Assembly: GCF_014651775.1 (NCBI RefSeq)
Contig: NZ_BMXN01000012.1
Coordinates: 1-64,000 of the forward strand
Length of the DNA stretch: 64,000 nucleotides
Reading direction: 5' to 3'
Source: Vreelandella hamiltonii
GTDB taxonomy: Bacteria; Pseudomonadota; Gammaproteobacteria; Pseudomonadales; Halomonadaceae
Of this stretch, positions 35,077 to 44,269 are shown one piece after another. The number at the start of each line of letters is the position of its first letter. The stretch's first letter is position 1. A model generated the notes under the pieces. It searched no databases. It was not told where the DNA came from and saw nothing but the letters and a program-made list of their open reading frames with translations. A program made the position numbers and the translations under genes.

Positions 35077-37929
35077 TTATCCTTGTATGAGCTGCGTTAA
35101 TGGGATGGGTTTGCCCAAATAGAACCCTTGTCCATAGGTAATGCCGTACTCTTGCAGAATAGGCGTCAACGGTGCCTGATCAACGAATTCAGCGATGGTC
35201 TGTTTACCGAACCCCTTGGCAATGTCGGCAATTGCCTTGACGATGGTATGGCTGTCGGGATTGATCAGCAGGCTACGAATGAACGAGCCATCGATCTTGA
35301 TGTAATCCACCGGCAGTTGGCCAAGATAATGGAAACTGCTGAAGCCGATGCCAAAGTCGTCCAGCGCGGTACGGCAGCCCAGGTCTCTGAACGTTTGCAA
35401 TACGTTGCGGGCGGTGGAAAAGTCGGTGATGGCTGCCGTTTCCGTGACTTCGAGAATCAGATGGTGAGGGTCGGCACCGCTGCTGCGCAGCTCGTCGGTG
35501 AGGTACTGTTTCAAGCCCAGGTCGTGAAGCGACTGCCCCGACAGGTTCACGGCCAGTGAAACTCCGCGCTCCTGCAGCTTGCCCAAGGCTTGCAGGCTGT
35601 GCCTGATGACCCAGCGGTCCAGAGCGACTACCAGGCCGCTCTGCTCGGCGACTGGAATGAAGTGCTGAGGCGCCACCAGACTGCCATCCGGGTGTCGCAT
35701 GCGGACCAGCACTTCGTAATGTTTGATATCGTGATCCTTGAGGCGCACGATGGGCTGCACCATCAGCTCGAACTGCTCGTGTTCCAGCGCGTTGTGCAGC
35801 TGTTCTACCCAATACACCCGCTCCTGCAGCTCATCCTTGGCATTTTCGGCCTGGGACAGCAGGTACCAATCCTGATTGCTGCTCTCTTTGGCCTTGTACA
35901 TGGCCATGTCGGCGCTGGCCAGCAGGTCGGCAGAAGTCTGCCCATGGGCCGGGAACAGCGCGATCCCCATGCTGGCAGAGATATGATGTTTCCGGCCTGC
36001 GGCCTGGAAGCCAATGCTGCTCAGCAACTGGTTGATATAGTCGGCGACGCTGATGGCTTGCTCGCTGTTCACCCCTTCCAGCAACAGGGCAAACTCATCG
36101 CCCCCCAGCCTGGCAATCGTGCCACGCTGCCCGAGATTGATGAACAGCGTTTCGGCAACTTCACGCAGCAGGTGGTCGCCCACATGGTGCCCGCTCAGCT
36201 CATTGACCTCCTTGAACTCGTTGAGGTCGAGCAGCACGATGGCGCCTTCGCTCTGACACAGCAGGGCGTGCTGAACCGCATCCTGGAAATAGCGACGGTT
36301 GTACAGCTCGGTGAGTGGGTCGTGTTCGGCCAGCCAGGTCAAGCGCTCTTCGGCAGCTTTGCGTTCGGTGATGTCCAGACCTACCGAAATGCGTGCTCCC
36401 CGCTCCCGATGGCTGCTGGTGAGTGGCGCATGGTACCAGGCCACGGTGGCGTAGCGCTTGTCCTGGGTATGCAGGGTTTTCTCTTCCTGCTGATGGCTGG
36501 CGAACTGGCCTGCGGGCTGCGCGTTGCGGTGCTCCGCTCCCCCAGGCAGAGGGTGGGCAGAGCTGTCGAAGATGTCGTAAAAATGGCGGCCTACCAGATC
36601 CTGGTCCGCCAACCCCAGGCGGCTGCGGGTATATTCATTGACTCGTTGAATGCGCCCAGTGGCCGTTTGCACGACGATGAACACCTGGGCCGTATCCAGC
36701 AGGCTATTGACGAAATCGCGCTCGCTGGCCAACTCCTCGATACGCTCGGCCAGTTGGCCGCTGTGATCATGTACCGACGACTCCAGACGCTCCAACTGGT
36801 CGGCCAGGGTGCGCGTGGCATTTTCCAGTATGTCGATCTCATTGGAGCGCCTGGGGGTTGTCATGGGCAGGCGGGTGCGCACGCGCTGAAACTGCCCATC
36901 CGACAGCGTCGGTAACAGGGCCGCTACACGGCGCAGCCGCGCCATGGGCCCGAGCAGGATCGCCAGCAGCAGCAATTCCGCCGCCAGCCAGCCCGCCACG
37001 CCCAGCGCCAGCAGCGTGTTGGTGGCCCGCTGAATGGCCGTCGTTTGCGTTGTGATGTCTGAAATCAACAGAAAATAGCTGGTGCTGCGCCAATCGGCAT
37101 CGTCTTCCATGTAAACCGCGCTCAGCTCCAGGTAGCGTCCGGCGTACTCCATGCTGAAAGGCGTGTCTGCCAACTGGTAGATCGGCGTTGCCAACGAGGC
37201 CTGCTCCAGCAGTGGCAGGGTAGGTTCTCGGTTGGTGATGGCCACCAGATGACCGTTCCAGCCTGGCAGGTATCGCGATGGGTCGTTGGAGTCACCCTCG
37301 ACGTGGCCCGTGACCATCAGCGCTACTTCGCTACCCGAGACCTCCTTGGCTTCGCGGGTGACGTCGGCAAGCGAACGAGACAGCATGACCATGCCGATGC
37401 TGTCGCCATCCACCAGAATCGGTACCGCCGCATATTGCTGGCAGCTGGTGGTACAGCGCAGCGTCTTGATGGGAATCTCTCGCGCCAGCAAGTCATCTAC
37501 CCAACCGCGAATGGGCAGCTCCATATCCGGGGAGCCCATCCCGGACTGCCCACGCTGCTGCCCCTGACGATCGAAGACGAACACGCCATCTACCCCGGCT
37601 TCCAACTGCAGCGAAGGCCACTGGGCTGCCAGCACCGTGCGTAGGCCTTCATCATCGTTCTGAGCCAAGGCATTGCCCAGGTCGGGGGCGTTTGCCGTCA
37701 AGCCTGCCAACTGGCGCAGGTTATCGGCAGAGCGCTGCATGGCCAGGCGGATTTCTCGCTGCTGACGCTCATGATGCCCCTGACGGCTCTGTTCGAGCTG
37801 CTGGGTCAGGTGATGATGGCCAAGCCAGATGAACAGGGCCACCAGCACCAGCAGCAGCAAGCTGCTAGGCGCAATGACACGCCAGGCAAGACTCGAGCGA
37901 CGCTTGACGGGTGGGCTGGACTGATTCAT
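35077..37929 (-). CDS. Membrane sensor GGDEF-EAL protein
   Basis: A 950-residue membrane protein that can make and break c-di-GMP. TM1 is about residues 17-36, a periplasmic sensor about 37-303 (dCACHE- or CHASE4-like size), TM2 about 307-328, a HAMP-like segment, and a PAS domain about 405-510. The GGDEF domain (about 530-690) has the intact loop RLGGDEFALL. The EAL domain (about 700-945) has YEVLVRM (EVL variant), NLSGQSL and DDFGIGFSSFHYL, so both catalytic cores look intact. It is the third gene of the minus-strand cluster, after a PstS-like and a porin gene and before the acyltransferase. The ligand sensed is unknown. Confidence 0.9.
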   Translation of the reverse strand: MNQSSPPVKRRSSLAWRVIAPSSLLLLVLVALFIWLGHHHLTQQLEQSRQGHHERQQREIRLAMQRSADNLRQLAGLTANAPDLGNALAQNDDEGLRTVLAAQWPSLQLEAGVDGVFVFDRQGQQRGQSGMGSPDMELPIRGWVDDLLAREIPIKTLRCTTSCQQYAAVPILVDGDSIGMVMLSRSLADVTREAKEVSGSEVALMVTGHVEGDSNDPSRYLPGWNGHLVAITNREPTLPLLEQASLATPIYQLADTPFSMEYAGRYLELSAVYMEDDADWRSTSYFLLISDITTQTTAIQRATNTLLALGVAGWLAAELLLLAILLGPMARLRRVAALLPTLSDGQFQRVRTRLPMTTPRRSNEIDILENATRTLADQLERLESSVHDHSGQLAERIEELASERDFVNSLLDTAQVFIVVQTATGRIQRVNEYTRSRLGLADQDLVGRHFYDIFDSSAHPLPGGAEHRNAQPAGQFASHQQEEKTLHTQDKRYATVAWYHAPLTSSHRERGARISVGLDITERKAAEERLTWLAEHDPLTELYNRRYFQDAVQHALLCQSEGAIVLLDLNEFKEVNELSGHHVGDHLLREVAETLFINLGQRGTIARLGGDEFALLLEGVNSEQAISVADYINQLLSSIGFQAAGRKHHISASMGIALFPAHGQTSADLLASADMAMYKAKESSNQDWYLLSQAENAKDELQERVYWVEQLHNALEHEQFELMVQPIVRLKDHDIKHYEVLVRMRHPDGSLVAPQHFIPVAEQSGLVVALDRWVIRHSLQALGKLQERGVSLAVNLSGQSLHDLGLKQYLTDELRSSGADPHHLILEVTETAAITDFSTARNVLQTFRDLGCRTALDDFGIGFSSFHYLGQLPVDYIKIDGSFIRSLLINPDSHTIVKAIADIAKGFGKQTIAEFVDQAPLTPILQEYGITYGQGFYLGKPIPLTQLIQG

Positions 37930-37953
37930 CGAGACAGATCCCGGTGGCAGGGT

Positions 37954-39159
37954 TTAAAAGCGCAGAGAGAGTTGAAACAGCAGCATGTTCCAATGCTTGC
38001 GGGTCAGGCCGGCATCGGGGTTGTCTTGCCGAGGCAGCCAACCGGTGCCATCCACGTAGTGATACTCCCCCGACAGCATGAGCTGGGGCGTGGGTGTCCA
38101 CTGCACGCCCAGAGTGATGTCATCGGCGAATTGGGAATACGCAGGACCGAACCCGGCCCGTTCGTAGGCGCGGCCCGAACGGTCATCGGTATCGTTGACC
38201 AGCCGGTCGAAGCGAATCAGGCCGCTCCAGTCGGGAGAGAAGCGCCGCTGGTACTGGACATACCAGCTTTCACCCGTGATATCGAACGTGCGTGGCAGGT
38301 TCTCGCCGCTCAGGGCCTGCTGGCGCAGCGCGTATTCGGCGGTCACGCTCCAGTACTCCTGGTTGTACTGCAAGGAAGCGATCCACGGTTGAAACTCGAA
38401 GTCGGCCGCCTGACCCACGAGCGTGGCATCGAGGTGCACCGAGGCCGTGCTCAATGCCGCTACCCACTGGCCGCTGTGGTCTTCGAAGAGCAGCTGCGCG
38501 ATGGCCGAGGGCTCGGAGGCAGACACTCGTTGGGCCATGCCGCCAAACAGCTGGTCGGATAGCTCTGAGCCCGTCTGCGGGCGACCCAGGCCGCCTCTCA
38601 AGCGCCACGTACCCGCCGCGGTATGCTCCTCGGCATACAGGCTGATACCATCCGCCGCCAGCCCCAGTGCGCGGGTGCGGTCAAAGTAGATGGATTGAGG
38701 CAGCAAAATGCTCGGGCGTGTAAAGGCCACGTCCCGGGTCTGGTTGTAGAGTCCAAACGGGTTCTTGAAGCGGCCTACCTGAACCCCCAGCGTGCGCGCC
38801 GGGCTGGACAGCATCTGGTAATCCACCACGCCATAGTCGAGGGTGGGGGCCGCATCGCTGGTAGCGCCTCCCGCACGGCGGCTGAGCAGTTGGCCTGCCA
38901 CCAGCACCCGGCGGTGTGGGCGAAACGAGGCATTCAACCCCAGTTCGGTATACTCCAGGCTGCCCTTGTCGCTACTGGGGCCAAAGAAGTCGTTATGGTC
39001 GGTGATGACCAGTGCCTGGCTGAGAAACCCGTGCACCTGAAGGGTGTCGGCGGGGTGCTCTTGAGCCATGCCTGCCATGGGCAGCCAGGCCAGCAAACCC
39101 GCCAGGGCGCAGCGCTGCCCCAAGCCCTTACTCCATGGAAATGACACGGACGCTTTCAT
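37954..39159 (-). CDS. Outer-membrane porin-like protein
   Basis: A 401-residue exported protein with a signal peptide (CALAGLLAWLPMAGMAQ) and alternating hydrophobic/polar strands, ending in the aromatic C-terminal pattern of outer-membrane barrels (LSLRF). Internal stretches such as GRFKNPFGLYNQTRDVAF and WYVQYQRRFSPDWSGLIRFD resemble substrate-selective porins. The ATG at 39159 follows GGGAG; an upstream start at 39177 also exists. It overlaps the 3' end of the PstS-like gene by about 32 bases, so translation is coupled. In the cluster it could admit the compound sensed by the upstream binding protein. The substrate is unknown. Confidence 0.8.
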   Translation of the reverse strand: MKASVSFPWSKGLGQRCALAGLLAWLPMAGMAQEHPADTLQVHGFLSQALVITDHNDFFGPSSDKGSLEYTELGLNASFRPHRRVLVAGQLLSRRAGGATSDAAPTLDYGVVDYQMLSSPARTLGVQVGRFKNPFGLYNQTRDVAFTRPSILLPQSIYFDRTRALGLAADGISLYAEEHTAAGTWRLRGGLGRPQTGSELSDQLFGGMAQRVSASEPSAIAQLLFEDHSGQWVAALSTASVHLDATLVGQAADFEFQPWIASLQYNQEYWSVTAEYALRQQALSGENLPRTFDITGESWYVQYQRRFSPDWSGLIRFDRLVNDTDDRSGRAYERAGFGPAYSQFADDITLGVQWTPTPQLMLSGEYHYVDGTGWLPRQDNPDAGLTRKHWNMLLFQLSLRF

Positions 39160-39589
39160 CCAGGTACTCCCGTTCAAGGTAGCCTAGCGCGCCGGGAGTG
39201 CGGGCAACTCGCTCGCGCATATCCACTTGGTCGCGTACACGGTGGGGCGCTTGCCCCATGCCAGAAAACACCATCCTGTCCCAGGCGAGCTGCAGCTGAT
39301 GCGGGTAGACGGCCAGCATCTCCTTGGCAAAGCGGGCATGTACAGGGTCGCGATTGGGTAACACAAAAACCTGCATGGCCTGGCCGCCAGGCCAGGTGCG
39401 TTGGCGCATGGCAAACATGGCGCGAAGGGCATCCCGTGGCAGCGCTGAAAGTTCGATGTCCGGGTGAGCCACGAGAACGATCGCCGTGAACGACTCGGTC
39501 GGCTCGGCTTCGGCCAGGGCACTGGCGGGCACCAGCCATAGCCAGATCAAGGCCAGCAGCCCATAGGCGCGCCAGGGTCTCCGTGGCAT
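39128..39589 (-). CDS. PstS-like periplasmic phosphate-binding-domain protein
   Basis: A 153-residue exported protein with a signal peptide (AYGLLALIWLWLVPASALAEA). The mature part resembles the small single-domain PstS-like or PBP-like family: the VLVAHPDIELSALPRDALRAMF opening is followed by RTWPGGQAMQVFVLPNRDPVHARF. This looks like half of a phosphate-type binding fold, too short for a full transporter subunit. The ATG at 39589 has no strong ribosome site; a TTG at 39616 would add nine residues. It is the first gene of the cluster with porin, GGDEF-EAL and acyltransferase genes, and may sense or recruit a ligand for the c-di-GMP protein. Confidence 0.75.
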   Translation of the reverse strand: MPRRPWRAYGLLALIWLWLVPASALAEAEPTESFTAIVLVAHPDIELSALPRDALRAMFAMRQRTWPGGQAMQVFVLPNRDPVHARFAKEMLAVYPHQLQLAWDRMVFSGMGQAPHRVRDQVDMRERVARTPGALGYLEREYLDESVRVISME

Positions 39590-39783
39590 CACGTTCAGCA
39601 AGGGCACCAGGAACAAGTGCCGTGTGTCATGGGTGTAAGAATGGGAAATCCCCCTGCAACGTACAAACGATGACCTAACAACGCTTCCGTCTCGACCCTG
39701 CCGTTCTTGTCATTTTTATATTAGAAAGATAGTACGCTAAAAGCGCGACAGGGTAACGATCGTCAGCACTTGAAAAAGCATGC

Positions 39784-40716
39784 TTATTCAACGATCAGTG
39801 ACTGTAGGCGGTCCGGGTAATCCGTAAACAGTCCGTTGACTCCCATGCGCATCAGGCGCTCCATCTCTGGGCGCTCGTTGATGGTGTAAACGTGCACTGG
39901 CAGGCCGTTCTGCTGGGCCAGACGAATAAAGTCGGCATCGATCACGTCCTGCCCATCACGCTGGGCGTTGGTGCCGATCCCGACGGCGTATTCGGCGATG
40001 CGCTGAAAGTCGCTGGCACGCATCTGGGCGGGCCCGGGCGTGGTGTCGTTCCACTCGACCAAGGGGGAGCCTTCGCCCTCGCCAGGGGAGTACCACAACA
40101 GTTGCACCAGCGGGATCTCAGGATTGAGCGCCTGTATTTTCAGCAGGCTTTCCTGAGCAAACGACTGCACCAGTACACGGCCTTCCTGTACAAGGTCGTA
40201 GGCCTCCAGGCGCTCTACCAGCGCGGCTTCCAGGCCTGGGTTCAAGTGGGGTGACTTGGTTTCGATATAATAGCGGGTGGTATGCCCGAAGTGATCGAAC
40301 AGTTCCTCCAGCGTCAGCATGGGTAAACCGACAAAGTCATCCGACGCTTGCTCGGGGTTTGCTTCGTTGAACCAGCTGCCGGTATCCAGCGCCTTCAGCT
40401 CGGCCAGCGTGTGCTCATGGATATGCCCTTCACCGTTACTGGTACGTTCCAGCGTGTTGTCATGAAAAATGACCACTTCGCCATCGGCGGTGAGCTGAGC
40501 GTCCAGCTCCAGATAGTCCACACCCCACTCGTGAGCCAGCTCGTAGGCGGGCATCGTGCTTTCGGGAGCGTGACCGCTGGCGCCACGATGCGCGATGACC
40601 TGAAAGTTTTCCAAGGCGTTCAACTGCTGGGCCAGCGGCGGCTCGCTGGCGACCCCGGCAGTAGCAACGGTCATGAGTGCCGTCAGTGCGGCAGCAGTAC
40701 TCGTATAGCGCGGCAT
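39784..40716 (-). CDS. Glycerophosphodiester phosphodiesterase (GDPD)
   Basis: A 310-residue exported hydrolase that splits glycerophosphodiesters into glycerol-3-phosphate and alcohol. A signal peptide (AAALTALMTVATAGVASE) precedes the GDPD domain. Its catalytic pattern is present: IAHRGASGHAPESTMPAY (HRG and E), YLELDAQLTADGEVVIFHDNTLERT (E-x-D and H), and TRYYIETKSPHLNPG. The C-terminal YTINERPEMERLMRMGVNGLFTDYP completes the barrel. The ATG at 40716 follows GGAG; the longer frame to 40824 is rejected. It may supply glycerol and phosphate from membrane breakdown. It stands alone, convergent with the PstS-like cluster promoter region. Confidence 0.9.
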   Translation of the reverse strand: MPRYTSTAAALTALMTVATAGVASEPPLAQQLNALENFQVIAHRGASGHAPESTMPAYELAHEWGVDYLELDAQLTADGEVVIFHDNTLERTSNGEGHIHEHTLAELKALDTGSWFNEANPEQASDDFVGLPMLTLEELFDHFGHTTRYYIETKSPHLNPGLEAALVERLEAYDLVQEGRVLVQSFAQESLLKIQALNPEIPLVQLLWYSPGEGEGSPLVEWNDTTPGPAQMRASDFQRIAEYAVGIGTNAQRDGQDVIDADFIRLAQQNGLPVHVYTINERPEMERLMRMGVNGLFTDYPDRLQSLIVE

Positions 40717-40908
40717 GGTGGCTCCGTGGAATAGGTAATATTTATCAAGACCATAACGTCTATCTATTGAAAACGCACGCACTCCCTGAAGAATCGGACG
40801 CACTCCCCGTGGCAGCGTGTTCATTCAGCACTTTCCCAGCACTCTCCACGAACAAGATGGCAATTAAAGGTATGCTGGTAGGAAAATACGCTCAATGTGG
40901 AGAACATC

Positions 40909-42483
40909 ATGAGTCAGAAGAAGGGTAGGGGGGCGCTGGCACTTCGTGTGCTGTTTGCGGTGGTCATCGGGGTCGTGTTGGGCAGCGTCGTGCAAACCCA
41001 ATTGAACCTGAGTGAGTTGCAGGCGTTGGGGGTGGCCATTCCCCTGGGTACACGGCTTTCGACCACGGCACAGGATCTTCTTCACTTTGCGCCCGTTTAC
41101 GCAGGGCTGTTTCTGGCGGGGTTTCTGATCTCCCAGGCCGTGGCGGGCTGGCTCACTCGGCGGTGGCCTGCCAGCCTTCGACGCCTGGCCTTTGCGCTGG
41201 CGGCCGTGGCCGGGCTATGGCTGACTTTCCTGCTGACCAATACGTTTGCGCCCATGCCCACGCTGGTGGCAGCCACCCGCACTGCCGGTGGGCTGGCCGC
41301 CATGCTGGCAACGGCCGCCATAGCAGGCTGGCTGCTGGCCATGCTGACGTGTCCCGCGTCGCACAAGCGCCATGGCCGCACGTCTCTGGCCATGGCGCTG
41401 GTCGCCTTCGTGCTGCCCGTGACTCAGCCCGCTGCCGAAGCCCAAACGGCCTATCAGATCGACACCCTGGCCGATGCGCTGGAGCACCCTTGGTCGCTGG
41501 CATTCTTGCCCGATGGCCGCTTTTTGGTGACCGAGCGCCCAGGACGCCTATTGCTGCTGGATGACCGCGGCCAGACGCTGGCCGACCTCGATGGCGTGCC
41601 GGAGGTGTTTGCCTCTGGGCAATCGGGGTTGTTCGATGTGCTGCTTTCTCCCCAGTTCGAGACCAATCAACAGCTCTACCTCAGCTACGCCTGCGGTACG
41701 GCCAGTGCCAATCATGCCTGCCTGGCTCGGGCCACCCTGGGCGATATGCGTTTGGAGCAGGTGGAAGAGATTTTTCGGGTTCACCCCGCCAAGCGTGGCG
41801 ATGCCCACTATGGGGGGCGCCTGGCATGGTTGCCGGATGACACGCTGATCCTCACCCTGGGCGATGGTTTCGATAACCGTGAAGATGCCCAGCGGGTGAA
41901 CAGCCATATCGGCAGCATCGTGCGCCTGAATGCCGATGGCAGCGTGCCCGACGACAACCCCTTCCTGGCTCAGGCCGATGCACTGCCCGAGCTCTACAGT
42001 ATTGGCCATCGCAACGTGCAGGGGCTGGTCTACGACGCCCAGCGCCAGCAGCTGTTTGCCCACGAGCATGGCCCGCGAGGCGGAGATGAGCTCAACCTCA
42101 TCCAACCCGGCAACAACTACGGCTGGCCAATTGCCACCGGCGGGCTGGATTACACCTGGGCCAGAGTCTCGCCGTTTACAGAATACCCCGGCATGCAGCC
42201 CCCGGCGCTGGAGTGGACGCCTTCTATCGCCCCTTCGGGCATGGCCGTCTATCGGGGCGAGCTGTTCCCCGAGTGGCAGGGCGACCTGCTGGTGGGGGCA
42301 TTGGTCAATCGTGAGGTGCGTCGGGTACGCTGGCAGGAAGACGGCAGCGCCGAAGACATAGAGGGGCTGTTTGGTGAGCGGGATGCGCGCATTCGTGACG
42401 TGCGAGTAGGCCCCGAGGGCGCAGTCTATTTGCTGACTGACAGTGAGGAAGGGCAACTATTGAAGGTAGTGCCCGCCCAATGA
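40909..42483 (+). CDS. PQQ-dependent aldose sugar dehydrogenase fused to membrane domain
   Basis: A 524-residue protein with an N-terminal membrane region (about residues 10-160, four or five hydrophobic segments ending in MALVAFVLPVTQPAAEA) joined to a soluble PQQ sugar dehydrogenase domain (Asd/YliI type). That domain begins with IDTLADALEHPWSLAFLPDGRFLVTERPGRL. Further landmarks are SGLFDVLLSPQF, GRLAWLPDDTLILTLGDG, LYSIGHRNVQGL and HEHGPRGGDELN, the conserved PQQ-site region. The usual protein has only a signal peptide, so the N-terminal membrane part is an added module. The ATG at 40909 follows GGAG; a GTG at 40897 is possible. It would oxidise periplasmic aldoses with electrons entering the membrane. 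Confidence 0.85.
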   Translation: MSQKKGRGALALRVLFAVVIGVVLGSVVQTQLNLSELQALGVAIPLGTRLSTTAQDLLHFAPVYAGLFLAGFLISQAVAGWLTRRWPASLRRLAFALAAVAGLWLTFLLTNTFAPMPTLVAATRTAGGLAAMLATAAIAGWLLAMLTCPASHKRHGRTSLAMALVAFVLPVTQPAAEAQTAYQIDTLADALEHPWSLAFLPDGRFLVTERPGRLLLLDDRGQTLADLDGVPEVFASGQSGLFDVLLSPQFETNQQLYLSYACGTASANHACLARATLGDMRLEQVEEIFRVHPAKRGDAHYGGRLAWLPDDTLILTLGDGFDNREDAQRVNSHIGSIVRLNADGSVPDDNPFLAQADALPELYSIGHRNVQGLVYDAQRQQLFAHEHGPRGGDELNLIQPGNNYGWPIATGGLDYTWARVSPFTEYPGMQPPALEWTPSIAPSGMAVYRGELFPEWQGDLLVGALVNREVRRVRWQEDGSAEDIEGLFGERDARIRDVRVGPEGAVYLLTDSEEGQLLKVVPAQ

Positions 42484-42533
42484 ACTAAGCTGAGTAAACG
42501 AAGGCGACAACAGCCTCTTCCTCAGGAGACGCC

Positions 42534-43223
42534 ATGATCCACCAAGAGCATCACCGCTCTCACCGCTCTGGCTGGTTAAGAGCTGCTGTACTGGGAGCTA
42601 ATGATGGCATTGTTTCTACCAGCAGCCTGATTCTTGGAGTGGCCGCAGCGTCTACCGCACAAAGCGATATTTTATTGGCGGGGCTTGCTGGGTTGGTGGC
42701 TGGGGCAATGTCGATGGCGGCCGGGGAGTACGTCTCGGTAAGCTCGCAATCCGACACAGAACGTGCCGATTTAGCCATTGAGCGCAACGCGCTGACGCAT
42801 CATTATGAAGCCGAAAAAGAGGAGCTGGCCTCCATTTATGTCGAGCGAGGTTTAACGCCTGAGCTTGCCAGACAAGTGGCAGAGCAATTGATGCAAAAAG
42901 ATGCCTTGGGCACCCATGCCCGAGATGAAATCGGCATCACCGTGGTGAGCCAAGCAAAGCCATTGCAAGCAGCGTTTTCTTCGGCGGCGATGTTCACCAT
43001 TGGCGCGCTAATACCGCTTCTGATGGCGTGGTGGGCTCCCACCCTGTTGCTGATTCCCTTGGTCGCCGTGACCTCTCTAGCGCTGCTGGCGCTGTTAGGT
43101 GCACTGGCGGCCAAAGTGGGCGGTGCACCGATACGTGCTGCTGCACTGCGTGTCCTGTTCTGGGGAGCGCTGGCCATGGCGTTGACATCGCTCATTGGTC
43201 GATTGTTCGGCGTTATGGCATAA
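42534..43223 (+). CDS. VIT1/CCC1-family iron/manganese transporter
   Basis: A 229-residue inner-membrane protein with five predicted helices and the VIT1/CCC1 signature: LRAAVLGANDGIVSTSSLILGVAAAS at helix 1, then AGLAGLVAGAMSMAAGEYVSVSSQSDTERADL. A cytoplasmic stretch with acidic residues and the AFSSAAMFTIGALIPLL helix follow. Members move iron(II) or manganese out of the cytosol or into stores, probably as proton antiporters. The ATG at 42534 follows AGGAG. It is 50 bases after the PQQ dehydrogenase gene and 35 bases before the VOC gene. No regulator is adjacent. Confidence 0.9.
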   Translation: MIHQEHHRSHRSGWLRAAVLGANDGIVSTSSLILGVAAASTAQSDILLAGLAGLVAGAMSMAAGEYVSVSSQSDTERADLAIERNALTHHYEAEKEELASIYVERGLTPELARQVAEQLMQKDALGTHARDEIGITVVSQAKPLQAAFSSAAMFTIGALIPLLMAWWAPTLLLIPLVAVTSLALLALLGALAAKVGGAPIRAAALRVLFWGALAMALTSLIGRLFGVMA

Positions 43224-43258
43224 CCGTTATTTATTCCAGGCTCAAAAGGAGAACGTGC

Positions 43259-43657
43259 ATGCTGGCCTATACCATGGTGGGAACCCAGGATCTGGAGCGT
43301 GCCCTTCAGTTCTACACGCCGCTGTTCAATGCCATGGGGCTGGAGATCTGCTGGCAGGATGACAGCTGTGTTTCTTTCGGTGACCCGGATGATGTCGAAG
43401 TGCCCCAGTTTTTCGTGGGCCTGCCGTTTGATGGTCATCCTGCGACGGTAGGCAATGGCACCATGACCGCCTTCCAGTTCAGCGACATCAAGGAAGTGGA
43501 TACGCTGCATCAGCTGGCCCTGCAAAGCGGTGGCAGCGACGAAGGCGAACCCGGTTTTCGCCCTCAGTACGGAGACGGCTTCTACGCGGCTTACGTCCGC
43601 GACCCCGACGGCAACAAGCTCGCGTTCGTGGTGTATCCACACCGAGTAGGGCTCTGA
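43259..43657 (+). CDS. VOC (glyoxalase) family protein
   Basis: A 132-residue single-domain vicinal oxygen chelate protein. The N-terminus MLAYTMVGTQDLERALQFY is followed by a typical YNPLF-type helix, and the C-terminal YVRDPDGNKLAFVVYP is the second half of the fold. The metal ligands are not the full glyoxalase I set, so the reaction is uncertain. The ATG at 43259 follows AAAAGGAG; the longer frame from 43028 lies inside the transporter gene. Its stop abuts the end of the convergent kinase-like gene. Confidence 0.87.
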   Translation: MLAYTMVGTQDLERALQFYTPLFNAMGLEICWQDDSCVSFGDPDDVEVPQFFVGLPFDGHPATVGNGTMTAFQFSDIKEVDTLHQLALQSGGSDEGEPGFRPQYGDGFYAAYVRDPDGNKLAFVVYPHRVGL

Positions 43658-44203
43658 TCAGCCGCTGCGTCGAGAGATATACTCGATTAGCCACTCTGCC
43701 TCGGCGGGGCGGGTCAAGCGCACCATCTGGATATGCCGATAGCGTGGGTCCAGCGCGTCGGCGAAATAGCGCTGTCGATTCGAGCGCCAGTTTTTCAGCA
43801 TCCAGAGCAGGATGGAATTGCGGCTCATGAAGGTCTGACGAAAACTTTCGCGATTACCGGTACCTGGCCAGATCTCCTGGCGGCTTGCAATACGTTTGAT
43901 GGCGCGTCTTAGGCTCTGGCCAAACACTCGCCAGAAACCGTAATCCAGCCAAACCACCATATCCACGTCCCGCCATTTGATATCGCGGGTACGGTTGAAA
44001 TTACCATCCAGTACCCAGCCGCGTGTGGCGCTGTTCAACGCGACTTCGAGCTTTGCCACGAACTCGTCATCCGGCGTTCCCTGCCAGTGGGGTTGCCAGA
44101 AAAGCTGATCCATTTGAATGTGAGGAACGTCGAGCGCTTCAGCGAGCTTGCGGGCCAAAGTGCTTTTGCCGCTACTGCTGGTGCCGACCACATTGATGTT
44201 CAT
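43658..44203 (-). CDS. P-loop AAA-type nucleotide kinase-like protein
   Basis: A 181-residue cytosolic P-loop ATPase resembling small adenylate/shikimate-type kinases. Walker A is at residues 7-15 (GTSSSGKST). A conserved aspartate-containing stretch follows (VPHIQMDQLFWQPHW), and a VWLDYGFWRVFGQSLRRAIKR segment provides the lid region. Proteins with this topology (topology-modulation kinases) are widespread with no clear substrate. The start at 44203 is immediately before the Walker motif, giving the usual length. It is convergent with the VOC gene and follows the trpI gene at 44270 on the same strand. Confidence 0.82.
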   Translation of the reverse strand: MNINVVGTSSSGKSTLARKLAEALDVPHIQMDQLFWQPHWQGTPDDEFVAKLEVALNSATRGWVLDGNFNRTRDIKWRDVDMVVWLDYGFWRVFGQSLRRAIKRIASRQEIWPGTGNRESFRQTFMSRNSILLWMLKNWRSNRQRYFADALDPRYRHIQMVRLTRPAEAEWLIEYISRRSG

Positions 44204-44269
44204 GATGAAAGCCTGCTAATGAATCGGCGCGTTAGCTTAAATAGAGCCTTCAACGCGTGCAAGATGGCC

